Positions 16,741 through 26,374 of a stretch of 64,000 nucleotides of DNA are shown here, in pieces; within the stretch, counting starts at the first letter, position 1; each line of letters opens with the position of its first letter. The DNA is from Alexandriicola marinus (GTDB taxonomy: Bacteria; Pseudomonadota; Alphaproteobacteria; Rhodobacterales; Rhodobacteraceae): contig NZ_RBVZ01000002.1 in assembly GCF_004000435.1 (NCBI RefSeq), positions 310,001-374,000 on the forward strand, in the 5' to 3' direction. A model generated the notes under the pieces. That model ran no database searches. It was not told the origin of the DNA and was given only the letters and a program-made list of their open reading frames with translations. The translations under genes were made by a program, and so were the position numbers.

Positions 16741-17775
16741 TCACAAAGGCATCAGCGCCCAGTAATCGAGGTCGAGCAGAACTTCGGGCAGGTATTTCCC
16801 GTCGTCACCGCGAAGAGCAAAGGGCGTGGCCCCATCCTTCACGGCGACAAGGCGCAGGCGCAGCGCACCGACGCCCGGAGCCGGCGTTTCGGCCTTGTCG
16901 AGGACTTCGGACCACGCGCGCACGGTGTCGCCCGCGAAACAGGGATTGGCATGGGCCCCGGCATTGAGCCCGACGATCATCTGCGCATTGGCCAACCCGT
17001 TGAACGACAACGCGCGGGCCAGGCTGATCACATGGCCACCATAGATCAACCGCTTGCCGTCGGGCCGGGCGGTGGCGTCGAAATGGACCTTGGCCGTGTT
17101 CTGCCACAGACGCGTGGCCATCATGTGTTCGGCCTCTTCGATGGTGACGCCATCGACATGGTCGATCTTTTCGCCGATCTCGTAGTCGGCCCAGCGGTGC
17201 GGCTCTCCGGCGAGGGTGAAATCATAGGCGCTGAAGTCCAGCTTGGGCGGAATGGCCAGCGCGTCGGGCGCAACAACGGGGGCAAGGTCGGGAACCACGG
17301 GCGCGGGCGCGGGGGCATCCGGATTGGCTTTGCGGACCATGACCCAGCGCACATAGGACAAAAGCTCCTCGCCGCGTTGATTGCGGCCCGTGGTGCGAAC
17401 CCAGACAACGCCGGTCTTGCCGTTCGAGTTCTGCTTCAGGCCGATCACCTCGCTTTCCGAGGTGATGGTATCGCCCGGCCAAAGGGGTGTGAGCCAGCGA
17501 CCCTCGGCATAACCGAGATTGGCGACGGCGTTCAGCGACACATCCGGCACTGTCTTGCCGAAGACCGTGTGAAAGGTCACGAGATCATCGAGCGGGCTGA
17601 ACGGCAGGCCGCAGACCTGTGCGAAGGCATCCGAGGAATGAAGCGCGTGCCGCGCGGGATAAAGCGCATGGTAAAGCGCGCGCTCCCCCATCTTGATTGT
17701 GCGCGGCACGGCATGGCGGATCACCTCGCCCAGCCGGTAATCCTCGAAAAAGCGGCCCGGATTCGTCTTGCTCAT
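16741..17775 (-). CDS. mch: Mesaconyl-C1-CoA hydratase (beta-methylmalyl-CoA dehydratase)
   Basis: A 344-residue double hot-dog MaoC-family enzyme that hydrates mesaconyl-C1-CoA to beta-methylmalyl-CoA in the EMC pathway. The opening FFEDYRLGEVIRHAVPRTI and the internal second MaoC domain (WADYEIGEKIDHVDGVTIEEAEHMMATRLWQNTAKVHFD) match Mch. Its ATG at 17775 overlaps the stop of the DUF1737 gene by four bases, and it is the last gene of the mcl2-nnrU-DUF1737-mch operon. Gene order next to sdhC and mdh resembles that in Rhodobacter sphaeroides. Confidence 0.92.
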   Translation of the reverse strand: MSKTNPGRFFEDYRLGEVIRHAVPRTIKMGERALYHALYPARHALHSSDAFAQVCGLPFSPLDDLVTFHTVFGKTVPDVSLNAVANLGYAEGRWLTPLWPGDTITSESEVIGLKQNSNGKTGVVWVRTTGRNQRGEELLSYVRWVMVRKANPDAPAPAPVVPDLAPVVAPDALAIPPKLDFSAYDFTLAGEPHRWADYEIGEKIDHVDGVTIEEAEHMMATRLWQNTAKVHFDATARPDGKRLIYGGHVISLARALSFNGLANAQMIVGLNAGAHANPCFAGDTVRAWSEVLDKAETPAPGVGALRLRLVAVKDGATPFALRGDDGKYLPEVLLDLDYWALMPL

Positions 17776-17975
17776 TGCTGCCCCAGCTTCATGTCGGGGC
17801 TGTATGCGCCCTCGATCTCCTTGGTAACGGCCTGACCGCAGCGCATGACCCCGTTGGCGTGATCATAGGCGTATTGCGGATCGCCATGAAGAACCCAGCC
17901 TTTCGACAGGGCCTCGCTGACCTTGTGGCAAAAGGCCGAGGTGTCATCCTCGGTCAGGAAACGATAGATTTGCAT
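17772..17975 (-). CDS. DUF1737 small protein
   Basis: A 67-residue protein MQIYRFLTEDDTSAFCHKVSEALSKGW followed by VLHGDPQYAYD. This is the DUF1737 pattern, a small domain found alone or fused in many proteobacteria. It has no signal peptide. It is coupled to mch by an ATGA overlap and follows nnrU by 3 nt. Function is unknown. Confidence 0.8.
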   Translation of the reverse strand: MQIYRFLTEDDTSAFCHKVSEALSKGWVLHGDPQYAYDHANGVMRCGQAVTKEIEGAYSPDMKLGQQ

Positions 17976-17978
17976 CCC

Positions 17979-18524
17979 CTACCCCCAGGGCCGGTAGCCA
18001 AGCCAGTTGTGGATCAGCATCACGATCACCACGACAACGACCGTGGCGACGATCGCCTTGATCTCGGACGAGGCGGGAATGTCGTGGGCCGGCGTCCAGT
18101 CCGGTTCGGCCCGGTTGATGAGGATCACCTCGACGACCGCCCATGCCAGAAGCCCGCCGAACAGGATGAACGAGGCCAGATCGCCATTCACCAGCAGATG
18201 CGCCACGGCAAAGGTCTTGACCGCGGTCAGCTGGGGGTGGCGGATCTTCGTCGTGATCCATGTCTTCGATCCACTGGCTGCGAACAGGTAGAACGCAAAC
18301 AGCATCAGCAGATTGTTGATCCCGACCAGTGCCGGGCTGCGGCCCCACCAGAACGGCCCGTCGGCCATCCGGTAGCCGATCACCATCAGGACGACACTGG
18401 CCAGAAGAATAAGGGCGATGGGGCCCCTGCCCTTGTCGCCCATGCGGGCACGGGCATCCGGTGCGACCCGCTTGAACAGATGCGCAGCCGACCAGAGAAG
18501 AACACCGAGAATAAGGAGGATCAT
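17979..18524 (-). CDS. NnrU-family membrane protein
   Basis: A 181-residue integral membrane protein with about five hydrophobic segments: MILLILGVLLWSAAHLFKR, GPIALILLASVVLMVIGYR, NNLLMLFAFYLFAA, SFILFGGLLAWAVVEVILI and IVATVVVVVIVMLIH. HLFKR, TKIRHPQ and the overall layout match the NnrU/NnrU-like (methyltransferase-like isoprenylcysteine superfamily) family. The ATG at 18524 overlaps the mcl2 stop (ATGA). A denitrification role is known for the founding member but is not implied here. Confidence 0.85.
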   Translation of the reverse strand: MILLILGVLLWSAAHLFKRVAPDARARMGDKGRGPIALILLASVVLMVIGYRMADGPFWWGRSPALVGINNLLMLFAFYLFAASGSKTWITTKIRHPQLTAVKTFAVAHLLVNGDLASFILFGGLLAWAVVEVILINRAEPDWTPAHDIPASSEIKAIVATVVVVVIVMLIHNWLGYRPWG

Positions 18525-19363
18525 GACGCGTCCAGTTCTGCAATTGCTTGAGCTTTGGCAAGCGTCGCCCGCGCGGTGACGATATGCAAGTTCTCTACGA
18601 TCTTTCCGTCGAGGACGGCCACGCCCTGCCCTTCGGCCTCGAACGCTGCGATCTGCCTGCGGGCAAGGTCGATTTCTTCGGCGTCCGGGGCGAATGCAGC
18701 ATTCGCGATGGCAAGCTGCGCCGGGTGGATCAGCGTCTTTCCGTCGAAGCCGAAGTCCCTGCCCTGCGCGCATTCAGCGCGCAGACCCTCGTCATCCTTG
18801 AAGGCGTTGTAGACCCCATCAAGCGCGACCACGCCGCCCGCCCGCGCTGCAAGCACACAGGTCTGCAAAGCGGTGATCAGCGGCCCGCGATCGGCGGCAC
18901 CGCGCACACCCAGATCCTTGGCAAGGTCATTGGTCCCGACCACGATCCCGTCGAGACGCGGATGCGAGGTGATATCGAGCGCGTTCAGGATGCCGCGCGG
19001 CGTTTCCATCATTGCCCAGATGCCGATATCGGGAAGCAGGGCCGCGACGGCTTCGATCTCGTCCGGGCCATTCACCTTGGGCAGTAGAACCGCGTCGCAA
19101 TCCATCTCGGCCACCGCCGTGATATCATCGTCGCCCCATTCGGTCTCCGATCCGTTGACCCGCACGATCCGCGCCCGCGCTCCATAGCCGCCCTTGTAAA
19201 GCTCGGCCGCAAGCGTGGCGCGGGCCGCTGCCTTTTCCCCAGGGCTGACCGCATCCTCGAGATCAAAGATGATCGCGTCAGTCGACAGGCTGCGCGCCTT
19301 GTCAAGCGCGCGAGGCTTTGAGCCGGGAATATAGAGAGCGGAGCGATAGGGACGATTGGTCAT
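18521..19363 (-). CDS. mcl2: (3S)-malyl-CoA thioesterase (Mcl2), CitE-like CoA-ester lyase family
   Basis: A 280-residue HpcH/CitE-type TIM-barrel protein. FDLEDAV (33-39) supplies metal-binding acids, R68-V-N (IVRVNG) and E120 (AMMETPRG) complete the active site. It is shorter than malyl-CoA/beta-methylmalyl-CoA lyase Mcl1, and it sits beside mch and mdh as the R. sphaeroides thioesterase Mcl2 does. It would hydrolyse (3S)-malyl-CoA to malate at the end of the EMC pathway. Start at 19363 (MTNRPYRSALYIPGSKPRAL); the longer frame upstream is unconserved. The beta-methylmalyl-CoA lyase itself is then expected elsewhere in the genome. Lyase activity cannot be excluded from sequence. Confidence 0.75.
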   Translation of the reverse strand: MTNRPYRSALYIPGSKPRALDKARSLSTDAIIFDLEDAVSPGEKAAARATLAAELYKGGYGARARIVRVNGSETEWGDDDITAVAEMDCDAVLLPKVNGPDEIEAVAALLPDIGIWAMMETPRGILNALDITSHPRLDGIVVGTNDLAKDLGVRGAADRGPLITALQTCVLAARAGGVVALDGVYNAFKDDEGLRAECAQGRDFGFDGKTLIHPAQLAIANAAFAPDAEEIDLARRQIAAFEAEGQGVAVLDGKIVENLHIVTARATLAKAQAIAELDAS

Positions 19364-19496
19364 TCTGGGCCTCGAAATAAACTTGCGCGGAAAAGGCCAG
19401 AAATTCCCGGATGTTTCAAGCTCAATCTCGCCGCATCGCAGCATCAAGACGGCAGGCCGGTGTTGCGCAGGACCTGACGCACGGAGCGTTAACCAT

Positions 19497-19530
19497 TGTT
19501 TGGCAGGCTGCGCGGACAGTTTGCCAAACA
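19497..19530. promoter_or_regulatory. TGTTTGGCA inverted repeat between mcl2 and a divergent gene
   Basis: TGTTTGGCA (19497-19505) and its exact reverse complement TGCCAAACA (19522-19530), 16 nt apart, lie in the 283-nt divergent gap, about 135-167 nt upstream of mcl2. Candidate operator; a hairpin in a leader is the alternative. Confidence 0.4.
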
Positions 19531-19646
19531 GAAAAGCCGCGTCGACAGGCCTCCGACTGAGGATGGTGAAAGCGGTTTCGCCGAAGTCCTCCGACAACTC
19601 CTGTGGCCGCATCCGCGTGATTCGGCCCCGACAACCGAGGTTTCTC

Positions 19647-19970
19647 ATGATTGTCTCGCGAATTGCCCGCCCCCTGTCTGCGCTGGTCCTCCTTGGCCTC
19701 GCGGCGTCCCCCGCGCTTGCCCAGCAGACCAACCGAAATTGCGCGCCCCATGCCATGGTGGTCGAGCGACTGGCCTCTGGTTACGGCGAATCCCGTCAAT
19801 CCATCGCGCTGGGGGCCAACAATGCCGTGGTCGAGGTCTTTGCCTCGCTCGAGACCGGCACCTGGACGATCACGGTTACCGCCCCGGGTGGGCTCACCTG
19901 CCTCGTGGCCTCCGGCCTTGCCTATGAGCAGGTCGCCGAAGGTCTGCCAAATACCGATCAGGGTGCCTGA
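19647..19970 (+). CDS. Small exported protein of unknown function
   Basis: A 107-residue protein with an obvious signal peptide (VSRIARPLSALVLLGLAASPALAQQ). The mature part has two cysteines (NCAPH and LTCLV) that could form a disulfide, and a compact beta-rich sequence (NNAVVEVFASLETGTWTITVT). ATG 19647 is chosen because it begins the signal; the upstream in-frame region is unconserved and Arg/Ser-rich. It is divergent from mcl2 and upstream of mdh. No family name assigned. Confidence 0.75.
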   Translation: MIVSRIARPLSALVLLGLAASPALAQQTNRNCAPHAMVVERLASGYGESRQSIALGANNAVVEVFASLETGTWTITVTAPGGLTCLVASGLAYEQVAEGLPNTDQGA

Positions 19971-20122
19971 AAAGACGATGCTTTTCGCCCCTCCGCCCAG
20001 CCCTGCCGGGCCGGGAGGCCACCGTCTGGCCGGACAATGCGCCGTGATGCTGCAGCGCAGCAGGCTTGCGCGACCGCGTCGCAGGGTTTAGGAGCAGGCC
20101 CGATCCAGTATGCAAAGGATAG

Positions 20123-21097
<975 letters not shown>

Positions 21098-21120
21098 TCC
21101 TGACCAGACGCTTACGAGAC

Positions 21121-21154
21121 AAGGCCCGGCACCTCGATGTGTCGGGCCTTTTTC
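21121..21154 (+). terminator. Rho-independent terminator of mdh
   Basis: Stem AAGGCCCGGCAC / GTGTCGGGCCTT (one G-T pair) with a six-base loop and five T residues, 24 nt after the mdh stop. Confidence 0.9.
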
Positions 21155-21240
21155 GTGGCCCGACCCCGGCCCGGCAAAGCGAGACTTGCCAAATCCTCGC
21201 GCGGGGGCGAGGCTTGGGGCACGAACGAAAGGACGCACAC

Positions 21241-22443
21241 ATGGTTCGCACCGCTGCCCTTGCCCTCGTCGTCTCAGGCCTTCTGTCCACCCAGGCCGCC
21301 GCCCAGTCCGACATCAGCGACATGATCGCCACCGATGGGCTGGCCCGGACCGAAGACGTTCTTGCCGCCTTGCCATCGCCGACCCCGACCGAGCTCTTCG
21401 CGCTTGGGGGCGTCCGGTTCCTGGGCGGGATCGAGGCCGCTCTGCAGGCGCGCTGGCAGGTGGGGCTCGACAGTGACCTGTTGCGATCCCTTGGCATTCC
21501 GCTTCTGCGCCTGCCGATTGCGCCGAATCCGTCGCCGGATGTCTTCCGGCCCGAGATGATCGACGCCATCTTTGCCGCGGCCTCCGCCGACATGACCGAG
21601 GCCGCCCGGACGCTGGACGGGCTTGAGGGCGAGGTTGCCCTGCCGATCGACATCGCCGACCTGTGGTTCGATGTGAACGCCAACGGGACAAGAGACATGG
21701 GCGAAGGCGTGATCGAGATCGCGGGCTTCGCTTTGGGCGGCGGCTTCGGCGCGGCACCGGAAGCCGTGACCATTCGCTTTGATACCGCCGACGTCTCCTG
21801 GCTGCGCGCCTATGCGCATCTGCTGGCCGGTATCAGCGACACGATCGGCGCAATCGGCCCCACCGATCCGATCGCCCGGGTGATGGAAACGGCGGAGGGG
21901 TTCTTCGCGGTTGCCGGCCCGCCGCAGCCGTTGGTGCCCTACAGCATCGCCGCCTACCAGACCGAGGTGGATCTTGTCGCGATGATCATCTTCGCGCTCG
22001 AGCAGACGCCTGATCGAACGCTGTCGCAAAGTGCCCATGGCCATTTCCTAGCGATGATCGAGGACAACCGGCAGTTCTGGAGCGAGGTTGCCCGCGAGAC
22101 CGATGATGACGCCGAATGGATCCCGAACAAGAGCCAGGCATCGGCCCTCGGCCTGCCCTTCCCGCCCGAAACCGGGACCCGCTGGCTTGCCGTTCTGGCC
22201 GATGCCGAACGGGTCCTGAAGGGGGAATTGCTGATCCCATATTGGCGGCTCGGCCCCGGGGCCGGGCTGGATCTGGGCGCCATGTTCATGGACCCGCCGG
22301 CCCTCGACCCCGTGGGCCTGATCCAGGGCGAAACCCTTCTGCCCTATGCGCGGCAGGGCCCTCTGGCCAACATGGCGTCGCTGCGCCAGTTCGAGGCGAT
22401 GATCGGCGGAAACGCCGGTCTCTACATGGTGATGCTGAACTGA
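21241..22443 (+). CDS. Large exported protein of unknown function
   Basis: A 400-residue protein with a signal peptide (VRTAALALVVSGLLSTQAAA). The mature protein is Asp/Glu/Ala/Leu-rich and mostly helical, contains DLWFDVNANGTRDMGEGV and IPYWRLGPGAGLDLGAMFMDPP, and has no transmembrane segment after the signal, so it is probably periplasmic. ATG 21241 begins the signal peptide; the upstream in-frame extension covers the mdh terminator and is rejected. No domain is recognised. It lies between mdh and the suc operon, and its stop is 32 nt before the double GTGATCAC element. Confidence 0.8.
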   Translation: MVRTAALALVVSGLLSTQAAAQSDISDMIATDGLARTEDVLAALPSPTPTELFALGGVRFLGGIEAALQARWQVGLDSDLLRSLGIPLLRLPIAPNPSPDVFRPEMIDAIFAAASADMTEAARTLDGLEGEVALPIDIADLWFDVNANGTRDMGEGVIEIAGFALGGGFGAAPEAVTIRFDTADVSWLRAYAHLLAGISDTIGAIGPTDPIARVMETAEGFFAVAGPPQPLVPYSIAAYQTEVDLVAMIIFALEQTPDRTLSQSAHGHFLAMIEDNRQFWSEVARETDDDAEWIPNKSQASALGLPFPPETGTRWLAVLADAERVLKGELLIPYWRLGPGAGLDLGAMFMDPPALDPVGLIQGETLLPYARQGPLANMASLRQFEAMIGGNAGLYMVMLN

Positions 22444-22474
22444 AGGGTTCGAAACGAATCGCTCCCAAGGAGAA

Positions 22475-22507
22475 TGTGATCACACATTTTCGGGGCGTGA
22501 TCACAAA
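22475..22507. promoter_or_regulatory. Double GTGATCAC element upstream of sucC
   Basis: TGTGATCACACA (22475-22486) and CGTGATCACAAA (22496-22507), nine bases apart, 97-129 nt before sucC. All 24 bases of the two half-elements and the spacing are identical to the element upstream of sdhC; only the nine-base spacer differs. This indicates coordinated control of the suc/odh and sdh operons by one unidentified regulator. Confidence 0.7.
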
Positions 22508-22603
22508 TGTCGGTTTTTCGGGCGAAACGGGAAAAGACCGTTTTGCTGTTGCTTTGCGTTGTGATTGAACGGGCGAAACCCAAGTCACAACCGAGGCTCC
22601 GAT

Positions 22604-23797
22604 ATGAACATCCACGAATACCAGGCCAAGGCCCTGCTCCGCTCCTATGGTGCCCCGGTCAGTGACGGTCGTCCCGTCATGCGCGCCGAGGAAGCCAAGA
22701 CGGCTGCGGGCGAACTCGACGGGCCGCTCTGGGTCGTGAAGGCGCAGATCCATGCCGGTGGTCGCGGCAAGGGATCGTTCAAGGAGGAACGCGCCGGAGA
22801 GGCGGGTGGCGTTCGCCTTGCCAGATCGGTCGAAGAGGCCGCTGACGAAGCCAAGAAGATGCTGGGTTCGACCCTTGTGACCAAACAGACCGGTCCGGCC
22901 GGCAAACAAGTGAACCGCATCTATATCGAGGACGGATCGGGCATCGAGACCGAGATGTATCTGGCCCTTCTCGTCGATCGTCAGACCAGCCGCGTCTCGT
23001 TCGTCGCCTCGACCGAAGGCGGCATGGATATCGAGGAGGTCGCGGAATCGACACCCGAGAAGATCCTGTCGTTCAGCGTGGACCCCGCGACGGGCTACCA
23101 GCCCTATCACGGCCGCCGCATCGCATTCTCGCTCGGGCTCGAAGGTCCGCAGGTCAAGCAATGCGTCGCGCTGATGGGCACGCTTTACAAGCTCTTCACC
23201 GACAAGGACATGGAGATGCTGGAGATCAACCCGCTGATCGTCACGGACAAGGGTGACCTGAAATGCCTCGATGCCAAGATGGGCTTTGACGGGAACGCGA
23301 TCTACCGCCACGCCGACATCGCCGCGTTGCGGGACGAGACGGAAGAGGATTCCAAGGAGCTTCAGGCCTCGAAATACGACCTGAACTACATCGCGCTCGA
23401 TGGCGAGATCGGCTGCATGGTGAATGGCGCCGGCCTTGCGATGGCCACGATGGACATCATCAAGCTCTATGGCGCCGAACCTGCCAACTTCCTCGACGTA
23501 GGCGGCGGCGCGACCAAGGAAAAGGTCACCGAGGCCTTCAAGATCATCACCTCGGATCCGAACGTGAAGGGCATCCTCGTGAACATCTTCGGCGGCATCA
23601 TGCGTTGCGACGTCATCGCCGAAGGCGTGGTCGCCGCCGTCAAGGAAGTGGGCCTGAAGGTGCCGCTCGTCGTCCGGCTTGAGGGGACCAACGTCGAAGA
23701 GGGCAAGGCCATCATCAACAATTCCGGCCTCGACGTGATCGCGGCCGACAACCTCAAGGACGGCGCCGAGAAGATCGTGAAAGCGGTCAAGGGCTGA
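22604..23797 (+). CDS. sucC: Succinyl-CoA synthetase (ADP-forming) beta subunit
   Basis: A 397-residue ATP-grasp subunit. [12 protein letters not shown] opens the protein, [11 protein letters not shown] is the nucleotide-binding loop, and [10 protein letters not shown] plus [17 protein letters not shown] are the conserved C-terminal segments. With SucD it interconverts succinyl-CoA and succinate with phosphorylation of a nucleotide. It heads the suc/odh operon; two unrelated genes separate it from sucD. Confidence 0.97.
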   Translation: MNIHEYQAKALLRSYGAPVSDGRPVMRAEEAKTAAGELDGPLWVVKAQIHAGGRGKGSFKEERAGEAGGVRLARSVEEAADEAKKMLGSTLVTKQTGPAGKQVNRIYIEDGSGIETEMYLALLVDRQTSRVSFVASTEGGMDIEEVAESTPEKILSFSVDPATGYQPYHGRRIAFSLGLEGPQVKQCVALMGTLYKLFTDKDMEMLEINPLIVTDKGDLKCLDAKMGFDGNAIYRHADIAALRDETEEDSKELQASKYDLNYIALDGEIGCMVNGAGLAMATMDIIKLYGAEPANFLDVGGGATKEKVTEAFKIITSDPNVKGILVNIFGGIMRCDVIAEGVVAAVKEVGLKVPLVVRLEGTNVEEGKAIINNSGLDVIAADNLKDGAEKIVKAVKG

Positions 23798-23868
23798 ACA
23801 TGACTTTCGGGACACTCCTGATCGGCCGCCTTAACCCGCGATTCAGGCGGGATGGACAAGGATCGGGG

Positions 23869-23894
23869 CGGAGGCAATCAGCCTCCGTCCTGTT
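23869..23894 (+). terminator. Weak terminator-like hairpin after sucC
   Basis: CGGAGGC / GCCTCCG stem with loop AATCA, followed by TCCTGTTT. The T-run is poor, so it would probably attenuate rather than stop transcription into sucD. It lies just before the small lipoprotein gene. Confidence 0.4.
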
Positions 23895-23914
23895 TCGCGC
23901 TGAAGGAGTTTCCG

Positions 23915-24103
23915 ATGCCATCAAGAGTGTTGCGGCTGTCAATCACAACCTGTCTTCTGGGGCTGGCGGCAGCCTGCGGTCCTGCCCCAAATTACGAGGC
24001 GGATGCCAATCGGGCCGCCTGTTCACCGGATTACGGGAGCTTTTACGACGCAGCCGGCAATCTGCCGGTACGTTGCTCGGCGCAGACGATCTTGCCCTAC
24101 TAA
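23915..24103 (+). CDS. Very small lipoprotein between sucC and sucD
   Basis: A 62-residue protein: a short signal MPSRVLRLSITTCLLGLAAAC with a lipobox-like AAAC, then about 40 residues with three further cysteines (ANRAACSPDYGSFYD, PVRCSAQ). GAAGGAG precedes the ATG at 23915. Too short for family assignment, but the signal and ribosome-binding site support it as real. Confidence 0.6.
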   Translation: MPSRVLRLSITTCLLGLAAACGPAPNYEADANRAACSPDYGSFYDAAGNLPVRCSAQTILPY

Positions 24104-24125
24104 GCCGGACGGAAGGGGGTGCGCC

Positions 24126-25337
24126 ATGACCGCCCCCGCCCGTCAGCCCGGCCCCCGCAAGGCAATCGTTCACATCGGGATGCCCAAGACAGGGACGACC
24201 TCGATCCAGTCCTGGCTTTACGGAAACCAACGAGAACTATCCCGTCAGGGATTCTTCTTCCAGCGGCTACCTCTTACCCGGGCGCGACCAAACGAGCATG
24301 CTGAAGTCGTCGTCTGTCAATTCGACAGGGCGGGCATTCTCATGCCGAACCGGATCCTGCGATACATCTACCAGATCGATACGATCGAGGATCAGCGCGC
24401 CGTCGCGACAGAATACACCCGAATATTCGGCAAGGCCGTTTCGAGCGCTGATGAGCAGACTGTCATTCTTTCTGTGGAAGATGTGGGCGGGATGACCCGG
24501 ACCGAGGCTGAGGTCAAAGGGCTCGAAGACTGGCTGGGTCAGTTTTTTGACGAGATCAGCTACGTCATCTATTTTCGCCGGCAGGAAGATTGGCTTGTCA
24601 GCGCCTACTCGCAGCATGTGAAAACGGGCGGCACACAAACGCTCCGGAAGTTTTTCGAGAAGCATAAGAGGCGGAACTACTTTCGGCTTCTTCGGCCCTG
24701 GATTGCGGTCGTCGGCCGCGATCGGATAAAGGTTCGGCTCCTTGAGAAGGACATGCTCTATCAATGCGACCTTCTGGCCGATTTCGCGCAGGTCGTGGGG
24801 ATCGATCCCACGAGCATGAAACCCGTGCCAAGGAGCAACGAAGCGCTTGCCCGAGCGCCGGCAGAATACCTCCGTGTGCTTAATTCCGATCTCAAGAAGA
24901 GCGGCTCGAAATACCCGCTTAACGAGCCAGTCTACCACGGCCTGATCAGGTTCCTGAACGACAGCTTCAGCGACGGTGACAAGATCTGCCTGTCTCAGGA
25001 ACAGATCGAGGAGATACGCACCCTCAACGCGAGGTCGAACGAAAGTCTGCGGGCGACATTCTTCCCCGACAGGGCCGATCTATTTCCACCACGCGCGGCA
25101 GCACCGAACAGGATACCCCCCGTCGCGGCGGAGGATGTGGCGCGCATTGGTGTCGCTATCCTGAGGGCCAAACATGATGGCAAGCTGAAGCGAAGAGGCG
25201 ATCTTCGCCGCCAGTCGGATCGCGACGTGCGCGGCAAGCCCCGGCTCTATCAGCGGGCCTGGCGGCGTCTGAAGGAACGTCATCCGGCGATTGCCGCACG
25301 CATCGCACCGATCATTGGGCGCGAGGTCAATCAATGA
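24126..25337 (+). CDS. Sulfotransferase-like P-loop protein
   Basis: A 403-residue protein with the 5'-phosphosulfate-binding loop IGMPKTGTTSIQ (17-28), the hallmark of PAPS-dependent sulfotransferases. The middle segment FDEISYVIYFRRQEDWLVSAYSQ matches the 3'-phosphate-binding strand/helix region, including the conserved arginines and S of the family. The C-terminal 80 residues are basic. Start ATG 24126 follows GGAAGGGGG. It could sulfate a polysaccharide or lipid; the substrate is unknown. It sits inside the suc operon between sucC and sucD and is codon-wise somewhat AT-richer than its neighbours, consistent with insertion. Confidence 0.82.
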   Translation: MTAPARQPGPRKAIVHIGMPKTGTTSIQSWLYGNQRELSRQGFFFQRLPLTRARPNEHAEVVVCQFDRAGILMPNRILRYIYQIDTIEDQRAVATEYTRIFGKAVSSADEQTVILSVEDVGGMTRTEAEVKGLEDWLGQFFDEISYVIYFRRQEDWLVSAYSQHVKTGGTQTLRKFFEKHKRRNYFRLLRPWIAVVGRDRIKVRLLEKDMLYQCDLLADFAQVVGIDPTSMKPVPRSNEALARAPAEYLRVLNSDLKKSGSKYPLNEPVYHGLIRFLNDSFSDGDKICLSQEQIEEIRTLNARSNESLRATFFPDRADLFPPRAAAPNRIPPVAAEDVARIGVAILRAKHDGKLKRRGDLRRQSDRDVRGKPRLYQRAWRRLKERHPAIAARIAPIIGREVNQ

Positions 25338-25414
25338 CCGGGTTCGCAACGCCTAACGAACAAGTCCAGTCCACCGCCCCGAGCGGCACAGAATAACGAA
25401 GGAAACGCATCCGC

Positions 25415-26299
25415 ATGGCCATTCTCATCGACGAAAACACCAAAGTCATCTGCCAGGGGTTCACTGGCAGCCAAGGCACCTTCCATTCCGAGCAAGCGAT
25501 CGACTACGGCACCAAGATGGTGGGCGGCGTGACACCCGGAAAAGGCGGGCAGGAGCATCTGGGCCTTCCGGTCTTCAACTCCGTCCATGAGGCGGTGGCG
25601 GTCACCGGCGCGAATGCCTCGGTCATCTACGTTCCGCCGCCCTTTGCCGCCGATTCCATCCTCGAAGCGGTAGACGCTGAAATCCCGCTGGTCGTGTGCA
25701 TCACCGAAGGCATTCCCGTGCTCGACATGATGCGGGTGAAGCGCGCGCTTGAAGGATCTGCCACGCGGCTGATCGGGCCCAACTGCCCCGGTGTCATCAC
25801 GCCCGGCGCCTGCAAGATCGGCATCATGCCCGGCCACATCCACAAGCGCGGCTCGGTTGGCGTCGTGTCCCGCTCGGGCACGCTGACCTACGAGGCCGTC
25901 AAGCAGACGACCGACAGCGGGCTTGGTCAGTCGACCGCCGTGGGCATCGGCGGCGATCCGATCAAGGGGACGGAGCATATCGACGTGCTCGACATGTTCC
26001 TCGATGACGACGAGACCCAGTCGATCATCATGATCGGCGAGATCGGCGGCACCGCCGAGGAAGAGGCCGCCGAATTCCTCGCTGAGCAGCGCAAGAAGGG
26101 CCGCTGGAAGCCCGTTGCGGGCTTTATCGCGGGCCGCACGGCACCCCCGGGCCGTCGCATGGGCCATGCCGGTGCCATCGTCGCAGGCGGCAAGGGCGAT
26201 GCGGAATCGAAGATCGAGGCCATGAAATCGGCCGGCATCATCGTCGCAGACAGCCCCGCCACGCTGGGCGAAGCGGTCCTGGAAGCGATCGGAAAGTAA
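25415..26299 (+). CDS. sucD: Succinyl-CoA synthetase (ADP-forming) alpha subunit
   Basis: A 294-residue CoA-binding subunit. [19 protein letters not shown] binds Co[13 protein letters not shown] is conserved, and H251 in [11 protein letters not shown] is the residue phosphorylated during catalysis. GAAGGAAACG precedes the ATG. It follows the sulfotransferase by 77 nt and precedes sucA by 75 nt. Confidence 0.97.
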   Translation: MAILIDENTKVICQGFTGSQGTFHSEQAIDYGTKMVGGVTPGKGGQEHLGLPVFNSVHEAVAVTGANASVIYVPPPFAADSILEAVDAEIPLVVCITEGIPVLDMMRVKRALEGSATRLIGPNCPGVITPGACKIGIMPGHIHKRGSVGVVSRSGTLTYEAVKQTTDSGLGQSTAVGIGGDPIKGTEHIDVLDMFLDDDETQSIIMIGEIGGTAEEEAAEFLAEQRKKGRWKPVAGFIAGRTAPPGRRMGHAGAIVAGGKGDAESKIEAMKSAGIIVADSPATLGEAVLEAIGK

Positions 26300-26374
26300 A
26301 CGATGGGCGCCGCCCTGCGGGGCGACACCTTGCACCAACGCGGGAATGACCACGCATTCACTGGAGGTCCACTC

